A stretch of DNA of 64,000 nt. Origin: Sweltsa coloradensis (taxonomy: Eukaryota > Arthropoda > Insecta > Plecoptera > Chloroperlidae). Below, piece by piece: positions 26,444-38,785 of the stretch. Below the pieces are notes generated by a model that was not told the DNA's origin, ran no database searches, and saw only the letters and a program-made list of their open reading frames with translations. The stretch covers positions 558,001 through 622,000 of the forward strand of contig JAMZAV010000103.1 in assembly GCA_024449915.1 (NCBI GenBank), in the 5' to 3' direction. Within the stretch, counting starts at the first letter, position 1. Each line of letters starts with the position of its first letter. A program made the translations under genes and the position numbers.

Positions 26444-27212
26444 CTAGGAAAACGCTTAAGTCCCGCCGCGTTGTTGGATGAGCGTAATTGGTGCATTGAG
26501 CTGCCATGTGTTATGCGAATTTTCTGTTGTTTTGTGGAAAAATCATTATTAAATTGAAATTTTTTTAAAATTAAATTAAATAAAATAAAGAATTAACTTT
26601 ATTTTTCTAATTTTTTTTAATAAATCGTAATTGTTAAAAAAAAAATCGTAAAATTGAAATTTTTATAAGAAATAATTTCTCGATTGCGCTCAAATTTAAC
26701 AATAATATATTAATTCATAAAATTAAGGTTCTGCGAAAAAATCATTTCAATCGGATAAAGCATGTAGGTGTTATAAGTCAAAGAATTGTTTAAAAAAAAG
26801 AAAAAAAACCGTAAAATTTCGATTTTGATGATAGACATTTTTTCGATTGCGCTCAAATTTCACAAGAATATCTTAATTCATAAAATAAAGATTCTGTGCA
26901 AAAATCATTAAAATCGGATAAAGCATGTAGGTGTTATAAGTCGAAGAAATTTTTTAAAAATCGAAAAAAAATCGTAAAATTGCGATTTTCATGAGAAATA
27001 ATTTTTCGATTGCGCTCAAAAACGTGGCAGTTCTAAGTTTAGAGATTTCGAAGGCCTCCATAAAATTTCATCGCAATCGAAGTATCGGTTTAGCCGGAAT
27101 CGTGTGGACAAACAGACAAAAATACAGAAAAAAAAAACATTCCGGATTTTTTTCTCCAGTGTAGTAGAATGGAATCTTCGCTTCGCTCGCTACGCTCGCT
27201 ACGCTCATCCAA
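26444..27212 (-). mobile_element. Family A Helitron/Helentron-like element, copy 3
   Basis: It sits inside the left arm of the foldback. Its boundaries are fixed by the uninterrupted right arm (31214-31224). The subterminal TTGGATGAGCG (26474-26484) is the inverse of the end CGCTCATCCAA (27202-27212). The hairpin AACGC/GCGTT and CCTAG|T are present on the minus strand. Confidence 0.85.
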
Positions 27213-27416
27213 CTAATTTGACTATAGGGAATTAAAAAATTGATGGCTCCACGATGGAGTCTTATTATTTAACTATTAATTAATTAATTAATTAAAATTA
27301 ATTAGTTAATTTTATGATACGAATTTCAAAGTGTCAATAAATAAGTCATGTTTGGTATTAATCAAAAGCATTTTTCACCTATATAAAGAAAAAAAAATCA
27401 TTGAAAAAATATATTT

Positions 27417-28424
27417 TAAGCGAGCGAAGCGAGCGTTTCCATTTGACTCTGCCGGAAAAATTAGTCACTGGTTTTGTTTTTTTTTTTGTTTTTTTGTTTG
27501 TTTTTTTGTTTGTATGTCTCGCCATAACGTTCGAACGGAGGCTCGGATCGAGTTGAAATTTTGACCATCCGCAAGCTTCGTTCTCGATTGAATGCCATTA
27601 GTTTTGTGGCAAAATCGTTCAAAAAGTTAAAAAGTTACATTAAAGTTAATCGAAAGTTTTTTTTCAAACTAAACGGACACAAAATCTGAGGTGGTCAAAT
27701 CATTTAGAATGTCTGTCCGGTCACGAATATGTTAATTTTATTTTGTTCTGATAAGTAGTGTAGATGGAAATTACATTATAACAAACTACCGTTACCATGG
27801 CAACGGAAAGTCGCGCAGCTTTTTCGGCTCATGATAGCGGTCGAACGGAGGTTCGGATCGAGTTGAAATTTGGACCATCCGCAAGCTTCGATCTGGATTG
27901 AATGCCATTAGTTTTGTGGCAAAATCGTTTAAAAAGTTAAAAAGTTACATTAAAGTTAATCGAAAGTTTTTTTTTAAAACTAAACGGCGACAAAATCTGA
28001 GGTGGCCAAATCATTTAGAATGTCCGTCCGGTCACGAATATGTTAATTTTATCTTGATCCGATAAGTAGTGTAGATGGAAATTACATTATAACAAAAGTA
28101 ACGTTACCATGGCAACGAAAACTCGCACGAGGTTCGCACTATGCACTGCCACCTAGAAGTAATCAAAAAACTATCGAGGAAGCAGTGTATTATTTGTTAC
28201 GTTTTCCCAAAGAAATGATGTCAAGGTCCTCTAGATGGCGGTGGATTTTATCCACAAATTAAAGGTTTACCCAAATAGGCCTACCTTGGCAATAATAAAT
28301 AATATTGGAAACATGGCCCCGTGGACAGCGAACGTCGCAAATTTTACAATTTTAATAAACTGCAATGTGGGTCTAGCTATAGCACGTGCTCGCTTATCAA
28401 CGCGTCCAACTGAGCGTTTCCTAG
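27417..28424 (+). mobile_element. Family B Helitron/Helentron-like element, copy 1
   Basis: The 5' end is TAAGCGAGCGAAGCGAGCG. Its inverse GCTCGCTTA lies subterminally (28388-28396), followed by AACGC (28399-28403), GCGTT (28414-28418) and CCTAG|T. The body contains a partial internal duplication: the CGAACGGAGG(C/T)TCGGATCGAG block occurs twice (about 27530 and 27840). There is no transposase ORF, so it is a non-autonomous element. Confidence 0.75.
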
Positions 28425-28439
28425 TAATATACATATGAT

Positions 28440-29144
28440 TAAGCGATCGAAGCGAGCGTTTCCAGTTGACTGTGCCGGAAAAAATAGTCACTAGCTTTGT
28501 TTTTTTTTTGTTTTTTTTTTTTTTTTTGTATGTCTCGCCATAACGTTCGAACGGAGGCTCGGATCGAGTTGAAATTTGGACCATCCGCAAGCTTCGTTCT
28601 CGATTGAATGCCATTAGTTTTGTGGCAAAATCGTTCAAAAAGTTAAAAAGTTACATTTAAGTTAATCGAAAGTTTTTTTTTTCAAACTAAACGGCGACAA
28701 AATCTGAGGTGGCCAAATCATTTAGAATGTCCGTCCGGTCACGAATATGTTAATTTTATTTTGATCCGATAAGTAGTGTAAATGGAAATTACATTATAAC
28801 AAAAGTAACGTTGCCATGGCAACGAAAAGACGCGCGAAGTTTATAATGCACTGCCACCTAGAAGTAATCAAAATACTATCGAGGAAGCGATGTATTATTT
28901 GTCACCAAAGAATTTAAATAGTTTTCCCAAGGAGTCAAGGTCCTCTAGATGGCAGTGGATTTTATCCACAGAGTAAAGGTTTACACACGGGTTTACCCAA
29001 ATACCTTGGCAATAATAAATAATATTGGAAACATGGCCCTGTGGACAGCGAACGTCACAAATTTTAAAATTTAAAAAATGTGCAATGTGGGTCTAGCTAT
29101 AGCACGTGCTCGCTTATCAACGCGTCCAACTGAGCGGTTCCTAG
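28440..29144 (+). mobile_element. Family B Helitron/Helentron-like element, copy 2
   Basis: It starts TAAGCGATCGAAGCGAGCG and ends GCTCGCTTA ... AACGC ... GCGGTTCCTAG|T, so the second hairpin strand is mutated by one base. It has a single body unit and shares the 3' half with copy 1. Only 15 bases of foldback sequence separate the two copies. Confidence 0.75.
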
Positions 29145-31288
29145 TTAAATATGTTGATTTTGCTGATTTTTTAGTTTTTGAACCAAGAGAAAACATAGAA
29201 GAAAATTTCTTCCAACCAATGATATCACAGTGTTCACAAAAGAGCTGGTTACTATAACTACGTAGGCCTAATATATCATTTTTCAATAAAAGTAATTACA
29301 ATATATTTAACACAAATTACAATATAGCGTAAAAATGTCTAACTATGGTACAAAATATGATACCAACTTAAAAATTTAGCAATCTTAAAGCTTTTGTTAT
29401 GAGAAATTCGAAAATAATTGGCTCCACGCCTAATGTTCAGTTTTTAATTATTAATTGATTAATCAACACTAATTAGTTAATTAAGACCAAAAATTTCAAA
29501 GTAAAGATAAATTTGTAGTGTTTGGCATCAATTGAAAGCATTTTTCACCAATATTAAGGAAAAAAAATACGTTGGAAAAATATATTGAAATATATGTATG
29601 TTATAGTTAAATATGTTGATTTTGTAATTTTTTACTTTTTGAACCAAAAGATCAAATTTTAAGTAAAATTTCTTCTTACCAGTGATAACACAGTGGTCAC
29701 AAAATAACTGGTAACTATAATTTATATATCTTGTTTAATTTTTGATAATAGTAATTACAGTATAAATATTACACAAATTCACAAATTTTCTTGAATTGAA
29801 AAGTTACAGAAACATGTTGTATGACGTATCAAAATGCATAATTTGGCTTGTTTATATCAAGCTCAAAGATTTTGTAATAAGTATTCGAAAATCAATGGGT
29901 CCAAAAGCTGAGTTTTGAGTATTTACCTATGAATTGATTAAATTACATTAATTATTACTTAATTGTGTCCGAAACATTCAAAGTGAAGATAAATTTGTCA
30001 TGCATGGTATCAAATGAAAGCATTTGTCACCAAAACTAAGAAAAAAAATACATTAAAAAAATATATTGAAACTAAATATGTTATAGTTTAAATATTTTGA
30101 TTTTGCGGATTTTTAAGTTTTGGAACCAAAAGATCAACGTTAAAGTAAAATGTATTTCTTATTATTTTTATTAATGCTAGTGACAAATGCTTTTATTTGA
30201 TACTAAACATGACAAATTTATCTTCACTTTAAAATTTTTGGACACAATATGTCATATTAAATAATTAATTTAAAATTCTAAGTTAAATACTCAACACTCA
30301 GCCTGGAGCCAGTGATTTTCGAAATTCTTATTACAAAATATTTAAGATTGATAAAGATTTTGTAATAAGTAAAATGATGCATTTTGATACGTCACACAAC
30401 ATGTTTCTGTAACTTTTCAATTTAATTTGTTAATTTGTGTTAATTTATATTGTAATTACTTTTATTGAAAATTAAGAAGAAATTTTACTTAAAATTTGAT
30501 CTTTTGGTTCAAAAACTAAAAAATCACAAAATCAACATATTTAACTATAACATACATATATTTCAATATATTTTTTCAACGTATTTTTTTTCTAAATATT
30601 GGTGAAAAAATGCTTTCAATTGATACCAAACACTACAAATTTATCTTCACTTTGAAATTTTTGGACTAAATTAACTAATTAATGTTGATTAATCAATTAA
30701 TATTTAAATACTAAACACTCGGCGTGGAGCCAATTATTTTCGAATTTCTCATAACAAAAGCTTTAAGATTGCTAAATTTTTAAGTTGGTATCATATTTTG
30801 TACCATAGTTAGACATCTTTACGCCATATTGTAATTTGTATTAAATATATTGTAATTACTATTATTGAAAATTGAAAAATGATATATTAATTATAGTTAC
30901 CAGCTCTTTTGTGAACACTGTGATATCATTGGTTAGAAGAAATTTTACTTTAACGTTGATCTTTTGGTTCAAAAACTAAAAAACAACAAAATCAACATAA
31001 CTATATCATATGTATATTACAATATATTTTTTCAATGTATTTTTTTTCTTTATATAGGTGAAAAATGCTTTTGATTAATACCAAACATGACTAATTTATT
31101 GACACTGAAATTCGTATCATAAAATTAACTAATTAATTTTAATTAATTAATTAATAGTTAAATAATAAGACTCCATCGTGGAGCCATCAATTTTTGAATT
31201 CCCTATAGTCAAATTAGTAAGTATGCAAATTTTCATGCTAGTATCACTATTTGCAATATTGTTGGCTTAGGAACTGCACTAATTGGCA

Positions 31289-31479
31289 ATAACTAAAATT
31301 ACTAAACCAACAATCACGAAGTTATATTACAGGTTCATATATTCATAATGAATATTTTTTTATGAAGCTTTTTTTCCAGAGTTTTGAGATTATCGATTTT
31401 AAACAACTGGGTCACACCTCTAGACAGTCAGTAGTATGATACGCCATCATCCCATGCACCAACGTCTAGCACATACGAA
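31289..31479. other. Short non-coding spacer
   Basis: Nothing recognised. Confidence 0.4.
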
Positions 31480-31484
31480 CCGAT

Positions 31485-31635
31485 AGAGGTAGGTAGCAAG
31501 TCACTGAAACGCGAGACTCTAATCCGGGAGGTCGGTGGTTCGATACCAGTCACTTTTTGTTGACGGAAGGTTTCTTCAAGGTTTGTCTGATGAATGCTGG
31601 GATTAAAGCCGACTGATAGAGCATGGGCATTCCTT
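31485..31635 (+). repeat. SINE-3 (tRNA-Lys-like head), copy 1
   Basis: GCGAGACTCTAATCCGGGAGGTC followed by GGTGGTTCGATACC resembles the anticodon and T arms of tRNA-Lys. The body (GGAAGGTTTCTTCAAGGTT...) is shared with 31803 and 40505. Confidence 0.6.
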
Positions 31636-31802
31636 CCATACATATCCAAACACTCTAATTAGTAAAACGTAGTCACTTTAAGAGAATCATACCGAGTAAA
31701 AATCTTATGCATACCCCAAAGAAGACATTCCTGTACAAATATATTTTCAAAATAAACTCCTGTTACTTTTACTGAGGTACGCCATCGCATCCACACAATT
31801 AG

Positions 31803-31990
31803 GCTCTAATTCCTAAGGTCACTGGACATTGGTTTGACCCCAGCCTCGGGTAATCCTAAGTCCTGATGAAAAATGCATTCAAGGTTTTCCTCAATCATAA
31901 ATGAACGATGGGATTGAATCCTACCAACAGTCACTACGTAACCTTTAAAAGTCACCTGAAGAGGATAACGGAGTCTATCCAGTCTATTGG
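31803..31990 (+). repeat. SINE-3, diverged copy 2
   Basis: It has a decayed B-box (TGGTTTGACCCC) and the shared body TTCAAGGTTTTCCTCAATCATAAATGAACGATGGGATT. It is less conserved than the 40.5 kb copy. Confidence 0.5.
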
Positions 31991-32104
31991 AAAGTCCTAC
32001 AAAAAATAGTAATTTTGTATAAGCATTACATTTCAGTAAGCAGTCACATTTTGATGTCGAGGTTATGAAGATGAGTAATGAAACGCCACCATGTCCACTC
32101 AACT

Positions 32105-32290
32105 AACATCATATGACTGGATTTGAACCCAGAACACCAATGATGTTTAACATTTATAGTAGGCTAGATAGCCAGTCATTGGTCCACTTCCGTGACAATT
32201 TGAAACCATCTTGAATGGGGCAGTTTGCATGTTAAAGTAGATGGGAGCGATTTGAACCCCAAATATTTTTGAAGATGGCTGACAGGTTGA
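32105..32290 (-). repeat. tRNA-like SINE fragments
   Basis: A minus-strand B-box-like GGGTTCAAATCC lies at 32110-32121, and a second GGGGTTCAAATC lies near 32249-32260. Cloverleaf parts are incomplete. Confidence 0.4.
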
Positions 32291-33284
32291 CAGGTGAGCA
32301 TATTACCCATTAAACACCAAATGATTACTAAATTCCCTTGTGCAATAACTTCTTATTGTTTCTGTTTGTGTATTCCCATGCTGCACAAGCTAAAACCATA
32401 TCAAAACAATCCAGAAAAATACTTAATCGCATCTAAAACATAATGTAAAGCATAAATTGAAACGCCAAATCACCATCTTGAATAGGTCAGATTGGCGCTT
32501 CAATTTGCTACGCTCGCGCCTGTGCGGACGTATTGGAGACTGGGGATCTAGCCTCCTATAGATGTTAAAAAATATCATTGCAGAACACGGTGGCCACTAT
32601 ATATAGCCAGTCTTTAACAGGCAAGTGCCTAATTGACTGCGGCAAACGCTATAGCAAAAGAGCCGCACAAAACGAAAAACGAGCTGCATTTTAGGATGTA
32701 GTTAACAGCTTTGTAAAAGTGCATTGTAGGAGGCTGGGTAATTGTAGTTCTAAAATCTAAACTATTATTAAGAAGAGTTATTATAAAACATGATGCGTTA
32801 CTCTTAAAAACTCTGGTTTAAACGTATCATTTTACCGTATTCAAGGGCGAATACGAGACAGGAGAGGCTGCTTCTTTGCACTGGTTCTCGGCACATCACC
32901 GCCACAGACAAACTTTACAGAGGGATTTTAAACGTTTCTAACCTAAGAAATACATAAACTAATTGTGTACACCGCAGTGGGGGGGGGGGGGAGGGGTCGA
33001 TCGGGATCGTATGTATCCTTACGAATTCGATACACACGCCAATGCTAGCAACATAATAACTCAACTAAATACAGATTGGTGATTACCCATATTTACCCAA
33101 CCAATATAATATACTGTACCGAGTGTTAATTCCGTTTTAAATCCTATGATCCAAGTATGGGCAACAAGAGGCCAGTCAATCTACGAGGCAACTATATCAG
33201 AAGACCACAGACGAAATAAATCAATAAAATAATATACAAAGTTACACACTCACAGAACTTTAACCTGGGCTACTTACTTAAAAT
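32291..33284. other. Non-coding with G-run
   Basis: A G-run of about 12 lies at 32979-32990. Nothing else is recognised. Confidence 0.35.
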
Positions 33285-33324
33285 TATTTCGATATTTCGG
33301 AGACTCCGTCTCCTTCTTCAGGCA
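33285..33324 (-). other. Hammerhead-like core motif (CTGAAGA-hairpin-GAAA)
   Basis: The minus strand reads CTGAAGA, then a 6-bp stem GGAGAC/GTCTCC with a 3-base loop, then GAAA. That is the order of the hammerhead ribozyme core (CUGANGA, stem II, GAAA). I could not place a convincing stem III or cleavage-site UH, so it may be only a mobile-element hairpin. Confidence 0.3.
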
Positions 33325-34030
33325 ACATCCATGCCCGTGAACCCATAATGAGTGTTTTTTGCAATAGATGTTTCCGGGTTAATGAGCTGTCATATCTTTA
33401 AATATGCTAAGTATTTACTAGAGTCGTAATAATTGTTTTTGGTTGGTGTAACTATATGTATAATTCAAACGTTTTACTTGACATGAAGCTGAGGGTCGCT
33501 GCATAATAATATATGAGCAAGACGCTAAACTGGTTCGCAATATTATAAAGATCCTCCAGTCGAAACATAGGCATAGCTTCGAATGCTTACATAGGTCACG
33601 TGTTCAAATCCGGGTTTGGGCAGGGATGTCGTCGTCGTCGTTTACTTGTATCTCCCCACTACACCCACGCAAGTATCGATACCGATACAAACCCCAAGAA
33701 CAGTTCTTACGTCATCAAGAATGAATGAACCTTATCCTTGACCTTATCTCCAGCACCTTGGTCAGGGATATCTGTACTGTACTCTGTCTGTAACGATGAT
33801 GATCCTGCAGTGTGGCGCTAAGAGGACTAGACATCTTTGTTTCTGAAAGTAGGTGACATCTATGTGGCGCCCATATGGTGCCAAGCAGCCACGCAATGAA
33901 TACATATGACAACTGCTTACAAGCAATCAAGGAAGTAGTTATACACTGTTTCACTAGCATCCCATTGCAGCTGTGAGGTGATGTACAATGTACGTATGTG
34001 AAACTCATTGGTAGTGGCATAAATAGCCCA
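33325..34030. other. Non-coding with tRNA-like B-box
   Basis: A plus-strand GTGTTCAAATCCGGG near 33600 looks like a SINE B-box. A poly(T) run of about 30 follows at 34034-34062. Confidence 0.35.
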
Positions 34031-34032
34031 TG

Positions 34033-34064
<32 letters not shown>

Positions 34065-34717
34065 GGGGGCCAAATTTCCTTGTATGAGGTGCTAGTAAGA
34101 GGCGCATATATCCCCAGATTGTATTTTATTGTTAACATTGCAAATGGTGTGTTTTACTAGGTTTTAGCTTGGTTTCGTCGATAATTTATATATATAAAAT
34201 AGTGAAGATTGTCAATTTTATTGTCAGTTTACAAAGTCTTGCCACAAAATTGTGCACCCCTCACCCCCCTCTGACCAATTGTTTCGGGGGAGGGCGGTAG
34301 CCCCTCTCGCCCCCCCCCCCCCCCCCCCCCACCCCGTAGTAAGTTAGCTCTTTGGCCCTAAGACGTTATTTCTTTCCAGTCCATTAGTGTAGTGGCAAGC
34401 CCCCCCCCCCCTAAAAGTTTTAAAAATTCATGACCCGGAAACCTCCCCCTAAAACTGACAAATATTTGAAGGTATGCGAACCGGCCCCCACCAAAAATAT
34501 CAACACGCAAGTTTTTTTATGCTTCTTCTTTTTCAATCATCATTATTTTATACACTTGAGAGAAGAGTGGCCATACACGGGGTCTCGAACCCGGATGTAA
34601 TTGCTGGGAAGTAAAACTTCTTCCTGGAAATGTTCTACACTCTAGGATGGGTTAACTATACATGCATACGCAATTACTATATAATTGAGAAGTTTGAGTC
34701 ACCAATGTACATACTTA
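34031..34717. other. Homopolymer-rich repeat region
   Basis: The stretch carries T-runs and C-runs (34312-34330, 34400-34411) and GTGCACCCCTC...CTCTGACCAATT sequence similar to the inner part of the 38-39 kb MITEs. A minus-strand B-box-like GGGTTCGAGACC lies near 34580. Confidence 0.35.
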
Positions 34718-35597
34718 AGGGGATGTTTTACTGAAAATCGAGCAAAAAGTCTCCAAACGGATAATTTTCAATTTTTGTAAATTATTCCAAAGGCTATGCG
34801 GTGAAAAAAGTACAACAGTAAAAAACAAAAAATTTTTTAAATTTTTTAAAAAAAATCCACCCCTTTTTTTTTTTTTTTTTTTTTGTACAATACAAACTAA
34901 CGTATTTTGTTGATTTTGTTTACAATAAAGTATTTTTTAAAATATGTTAAGTAGTTTTTACTGCCATTTTTAAAAATCAAATCATTTTCCCTTTTATTAA
35001 AATTTTGGTAAGCCTATTATATTTATGGGGCTTCCAAAAAATTGTTTAAAATATACTCTATATTTTTTCCCAAATTTGAATGGAAATAACTCGTAACAAT
35101 TTTTTTACCACTTTCCCCTTTGGGGGTTTTCCCTATTCTTCCCCAAAAAAGAAAATAAAAAACCCCGTTTTTTTTGGGGGGTAAAGAAAAGCCATCCTAA
35201 CACAAATTTGGGGGAAATGTGTTTTGCTTTTTACTTTTTTACAAAAAATTTTAAACTTTGAATTTTATGAAAATTTCAAAAAATAATTATTTCTATTTTA
35301 AACAATGATACCATTAATGAATAGCTTCAAGCTTTAAAACCCACAACGATTTTTTATCGATGTCTTGAGGAAATATTTTCAATTTTTTTTGAAATCCACA
35401 TAAACTGCAAAAGCCCTTTGCTTTTCAATATTAAGGTGAAATTAACACTATTTTTAATAGTATTGTTGCCAAAAAAAATATAAATATAAAAATATATATG
35501 TTTTTCTTATATTCATGTTACCAGTCAACATTGCACAAAATTTTAAAACTTTACCTGCAGTGGTTTAAAAGTTTTTGATTTCAGTAAAACATCCCCT
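34718..35597. mobile_element. MITE-like element with 19-bp TIRs
   Basis: The left end AGGGGATGTTTTACTGAAA (34718-34736) is the exact inverse of the right end (35579-35597), and both ends abut TA. This suggests a TA target duplication (Tc1/mariner-like), although TA could belong to the TIR. There is no ORF. The inner 34.85-35.25 kb has suspicious homopolymer inflation. Confidence 0.75.
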
Positions 35598-36654
35598 TAT
35601 CCATGCCAGAGAAGGCCAGCAAATATAATAAGTTATGCCCCTGTGATGTGGTTGGACATTATTCGCGCGTGTTGGTTATTGTAGCCAGAGTAGTGACGGC
35701 ATTATTATATAATCTACAAGGGGATAGTTAACCCCCTTACATGACATGAAAACAACATCTATTAACATTGTATTGAGTTGAGAGACTAGTGAGAAAGACC
35801 TTTAAATGGACGGCGTATACAAACAAATTTTGGGAAATTATGAATATTGACTTATTTAAGTTCAGTAAAGCTCAAAATGTACAATATATTTTGTGGATAA
35901 CAAGAAATGTATAGTTGTAATGATCGCTTAACCGTAAGCTTTGTTCAGAAGGACAGATGTGGGTTGTAGTCGGATTAGATGGTGTCGGGGAAAGGGGAGG
36001 GCTCAGTATTGGCAAGTGCAAGTGGTAGATTTGGTTACAAGGTGTAGAAATAAATTATTGCGTAAAGTCCTTTAGTCCCTTACTGTGAAGCGTAACGTGG
36101 AATGTCAACATTTATTCCATTACTCATAATAACCACGATGTACGATCGTCCGTGATCACCGCCTCAACAACAGCTCCAAACAACTTCTTTATCGACGCTC
36201 GTCCAAAGATGACTAGTGGCACTACCTTCCGTGTGTGACTGGAACTCGGTGCAGAGGGTGGCGCAACGAGGTTTGAGTTTGAGGACACGAGAGATGGGAT
36301 ATCTCGATTCTCGACCAATACATTACTTCGACAAGCTGACAACACAGATTCTGCTATCGTGTTGACAACATTAATATTTATAGCGGTTCCATATTCAAAT
36401 ATTTGTAGCCCGTATTTCAAAACACGCGCCCAAGGGTCTTAGGAGACGGTCTTGTGCGTTGATAAGACAACGGCGGCGTGAATTGAAGGCATTTAGAAGA
36501 TTGATATAAGTATACCGATACTAAAGTTATTAAATGTTTTCATGGTGCTTAATTTTATCCTGAATTTGTTTTCAATACATTGTAATTTAACATTTTTCCA
36601 AGTACGGTATACAGTCGATAATAATACTCAATTGAAATTGTTTATCTTATTATG
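35598..36654. other. Non-coding
   Basis: 36120-36420 is somewhat richer in G and C and open for 98 codons on the minus strand, without recognised motifs. Nothing else is seen. Confidence 0.35.
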
Positions 36655-37280
36655 TTAAGGAAGCTAAAAACCCCAAAAATTATTTTTACCACGTGATCTA
36701 TAGCACAATACTACACTGAAATGACCGTTTAAAAAATTATATCTTGTAACTGTGATTTAACACGAATTTTTTAATTTTTTTGATCCAGAAATTGGCGAAA
36801 ATTGGTGTTTTGGAAAATTTCCTAAATCGGCTTTAACCTGCTTCTTTTTGGTCCATATAGATACTAGAGCATAGTACCAATCTGAAATGCTCCTTTATAA
36901 CATCGTGTCTTGAAACTGTGCCCAAATATACCCTCAAACACGCAAAAATATGCATTCCAAAATCACATCCCATCTTGGTAATCAGCATATTTTGACCGAA
37001 CTACTTGCCCAAATTACAAAACAAAATATAGAGAATTTACAGAAAAGGCTGTCGAGTACGTCAATAATGGCCAATATTTTTTTGGATCAAAATCCTCCAA
37101 GGTCACGGGCATAAAGATCGTCCCCATGTTATTTCTTATGGGAGTTTTGCGATGGGACCTAGCTCGAAAAATGTCATGTTTGACAATTTTTTGGGAGGTC
37201 ATGGTGGCCCCAATAATTTTTCTGTTAGTTGCTAAATTCATTACTAGTTAGCCTGAATGAAATATATTTTTTGAGTTTAG
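36655..37280 (+). mobile_element. Family C MITE-like repeat, copy 1
   Basis: The whole block reappears inverted at 46955-47560 (for example the segments ATGGGACCTAGCTCGAAAAA and CATCCCATCTTGGTAAT). The outer ends look like diverged TTAAAGGGG inverted termini (right end CCCCTTTAAGG). No coding capacity. Confidence 0.7.
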
Positions 37281-38335
37281 CGGTTAAATACCCCTTTAAG
37301 GATGTGGTAAGTGTTAGTAATTTATTTGGTTTATTAGTTATTACTTGTTTTTACAAGTTTTGTGATGTTTGTATTTTATCCCAATCTCAACTTAACCAAA
37401 ATTAAGAAGCTCCTGAAAACTATAAAATTTAAATCTCGGGCATATATCAAAAGTTATCGAATCTTGTCTAAGGGCAATATGGTCGCAAGGATCATGGTTT
37501 GCAAAGGCTGTAGCTCCGCCCAAGACACAAATCATAATCATTTCGCTAATACTACAAACAGTAACAGTTAATTTTATGATGGTGATGGTGATTAATAACA
37601 AAATGAATTCTTAATGTTGAACTCATATCAATGACACGCCTGTGCGATGAATTCCAGTATCAGCTGGGAGTGGAGGGTGGGAGGGGCATTTTTGGCGTTC
37701 AATCATCTTCAGGAACCACTTGTATAGTTATAAATTATTGCATACAATTTAATCGGAAATTGTAAGGACCATAATAAAAGGGATTATAAACGATTAATTT
37801 TCGTATATACGTAAACGTCTCATGGTAACTAGGCCTAACCGTACACTAAATAATTGATTTTAAGTACCCCGTGAATGAAAAGTAAATACAAAATGCTCTA
37901 CAAAACACTATCTGTCTTTTATGAGCCATGAGCTTATACGAAAACAATGACATATCATCATGACAAAATATTCTAGGCTAGGCATATATACATGCGGCTG
38001 TAACTAAAAGTTCTCCAATGCGATTTGTTTCAAAATCGTTTGAATTTGAATGAATGTAGGAATACACATAGAAACTACCTATACTAAACGTAATCATATC
38101 GAATTTAAAACACTGAAAGAATCCTAGAATGATATGATATCGCAAACATACTGCACAGGCTACATCGTGCAATCAAATCATCAATCATCTATCTTGTTAG
38201 TCCCCTCCCCAAGATGAAATAAGTTAATAAAAAAATTAGATTGTAAGTGCGGCTTTGATTCTAAAGGTATAATTTCATTGTTGTCTTGGCTAGTTGACAG
38301 GGAATGTGAACGGAGGCGAATGTGATTCTAGTATT
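37281..38335. other. Non-coding
   Basis: Nothing recognised. Confidence 0.35.
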
Positions 38336-38785
38336 CAGTGGCGTAACTAGCCCTTGAGTTTTTTTGGGGGGCTAACATTTATGTAGCACCACTAGTGAAG
38401 GGGTATGTGGGTACAAGTTAGTCATTGGTGTCATCTAAAAATAATTAATAAGTATTACGCTTTGTCCTGGATAAGGTACATAAGTGTGAACAATGGGGGG
38501 TCTGGGGAGGCAGTTCATTCGGGTCTCCGGGGCGCATAGCGCAGAATTTGTTTTCTATTGTAGGCCTAAGAATGTGATTAAAGTATTTTGTTTGATGATT
38601 TTATTTTTACAGAAGCCTTATAAAAGAGTATGAAATAATTGCAAAGTTAGAAAAATATCTCAATAACTACGGTAAACAATATCTCAATTAATTTCTCACT
38701 TAAAATAAAAGTTTATCCCCGACCCCTCCCCCCCCCCCCCTCTGACCATTTTTGGGGGGCAGTTTCCCCCGTAGTTACGCCACTG
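38336..38785. mobile_element. MITE with CAGTGGCGTAACTA termini
   Basis: The left end CAGTGGCGTAACTA and right end TAGTTACGCCACTG are perfect inverted repeats around 450 bp of non-coding sequence with G- and C-runs near the ends. I found no target duplication. This terminal motif is common in animal MITEs. Confidence 0.85.

Larger units (their letters stand above)
26376..31288. mobile_element. Large foldback element with nested insertions
   Basis: The outer ends are inverted repeats (TAGTGCGGTTCC... at the left, ...GGAACTGCACTA at the right), and the inversion continues inward for about 1.1 kb per arm to a loop near 30031-30180. Each arm is built of diverged units of roughly 450 bp (for example TATAGTTAAATATGTTGATTTTG recurs). 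The left arm is interrupted by family A copy 3 and family B copies 1 and 2. No ORF of transposase type is seen. This matches the architecture of foldback DNA elements; no superfamily is assigned. Confidence 0.75.

Noticed and set aside
27331..27564. 77-codon ORF with FFFCFFVC
   Set aside because: It crosses a poly(T) run within family B and into foldback sequence; no gene.
38336..38785. 8-bp duplication around the CAGTGGCG MITE
   Set aside because: Flanks CTAGTATT and GGTAAAAG do not match, so no superfamily is claimed.
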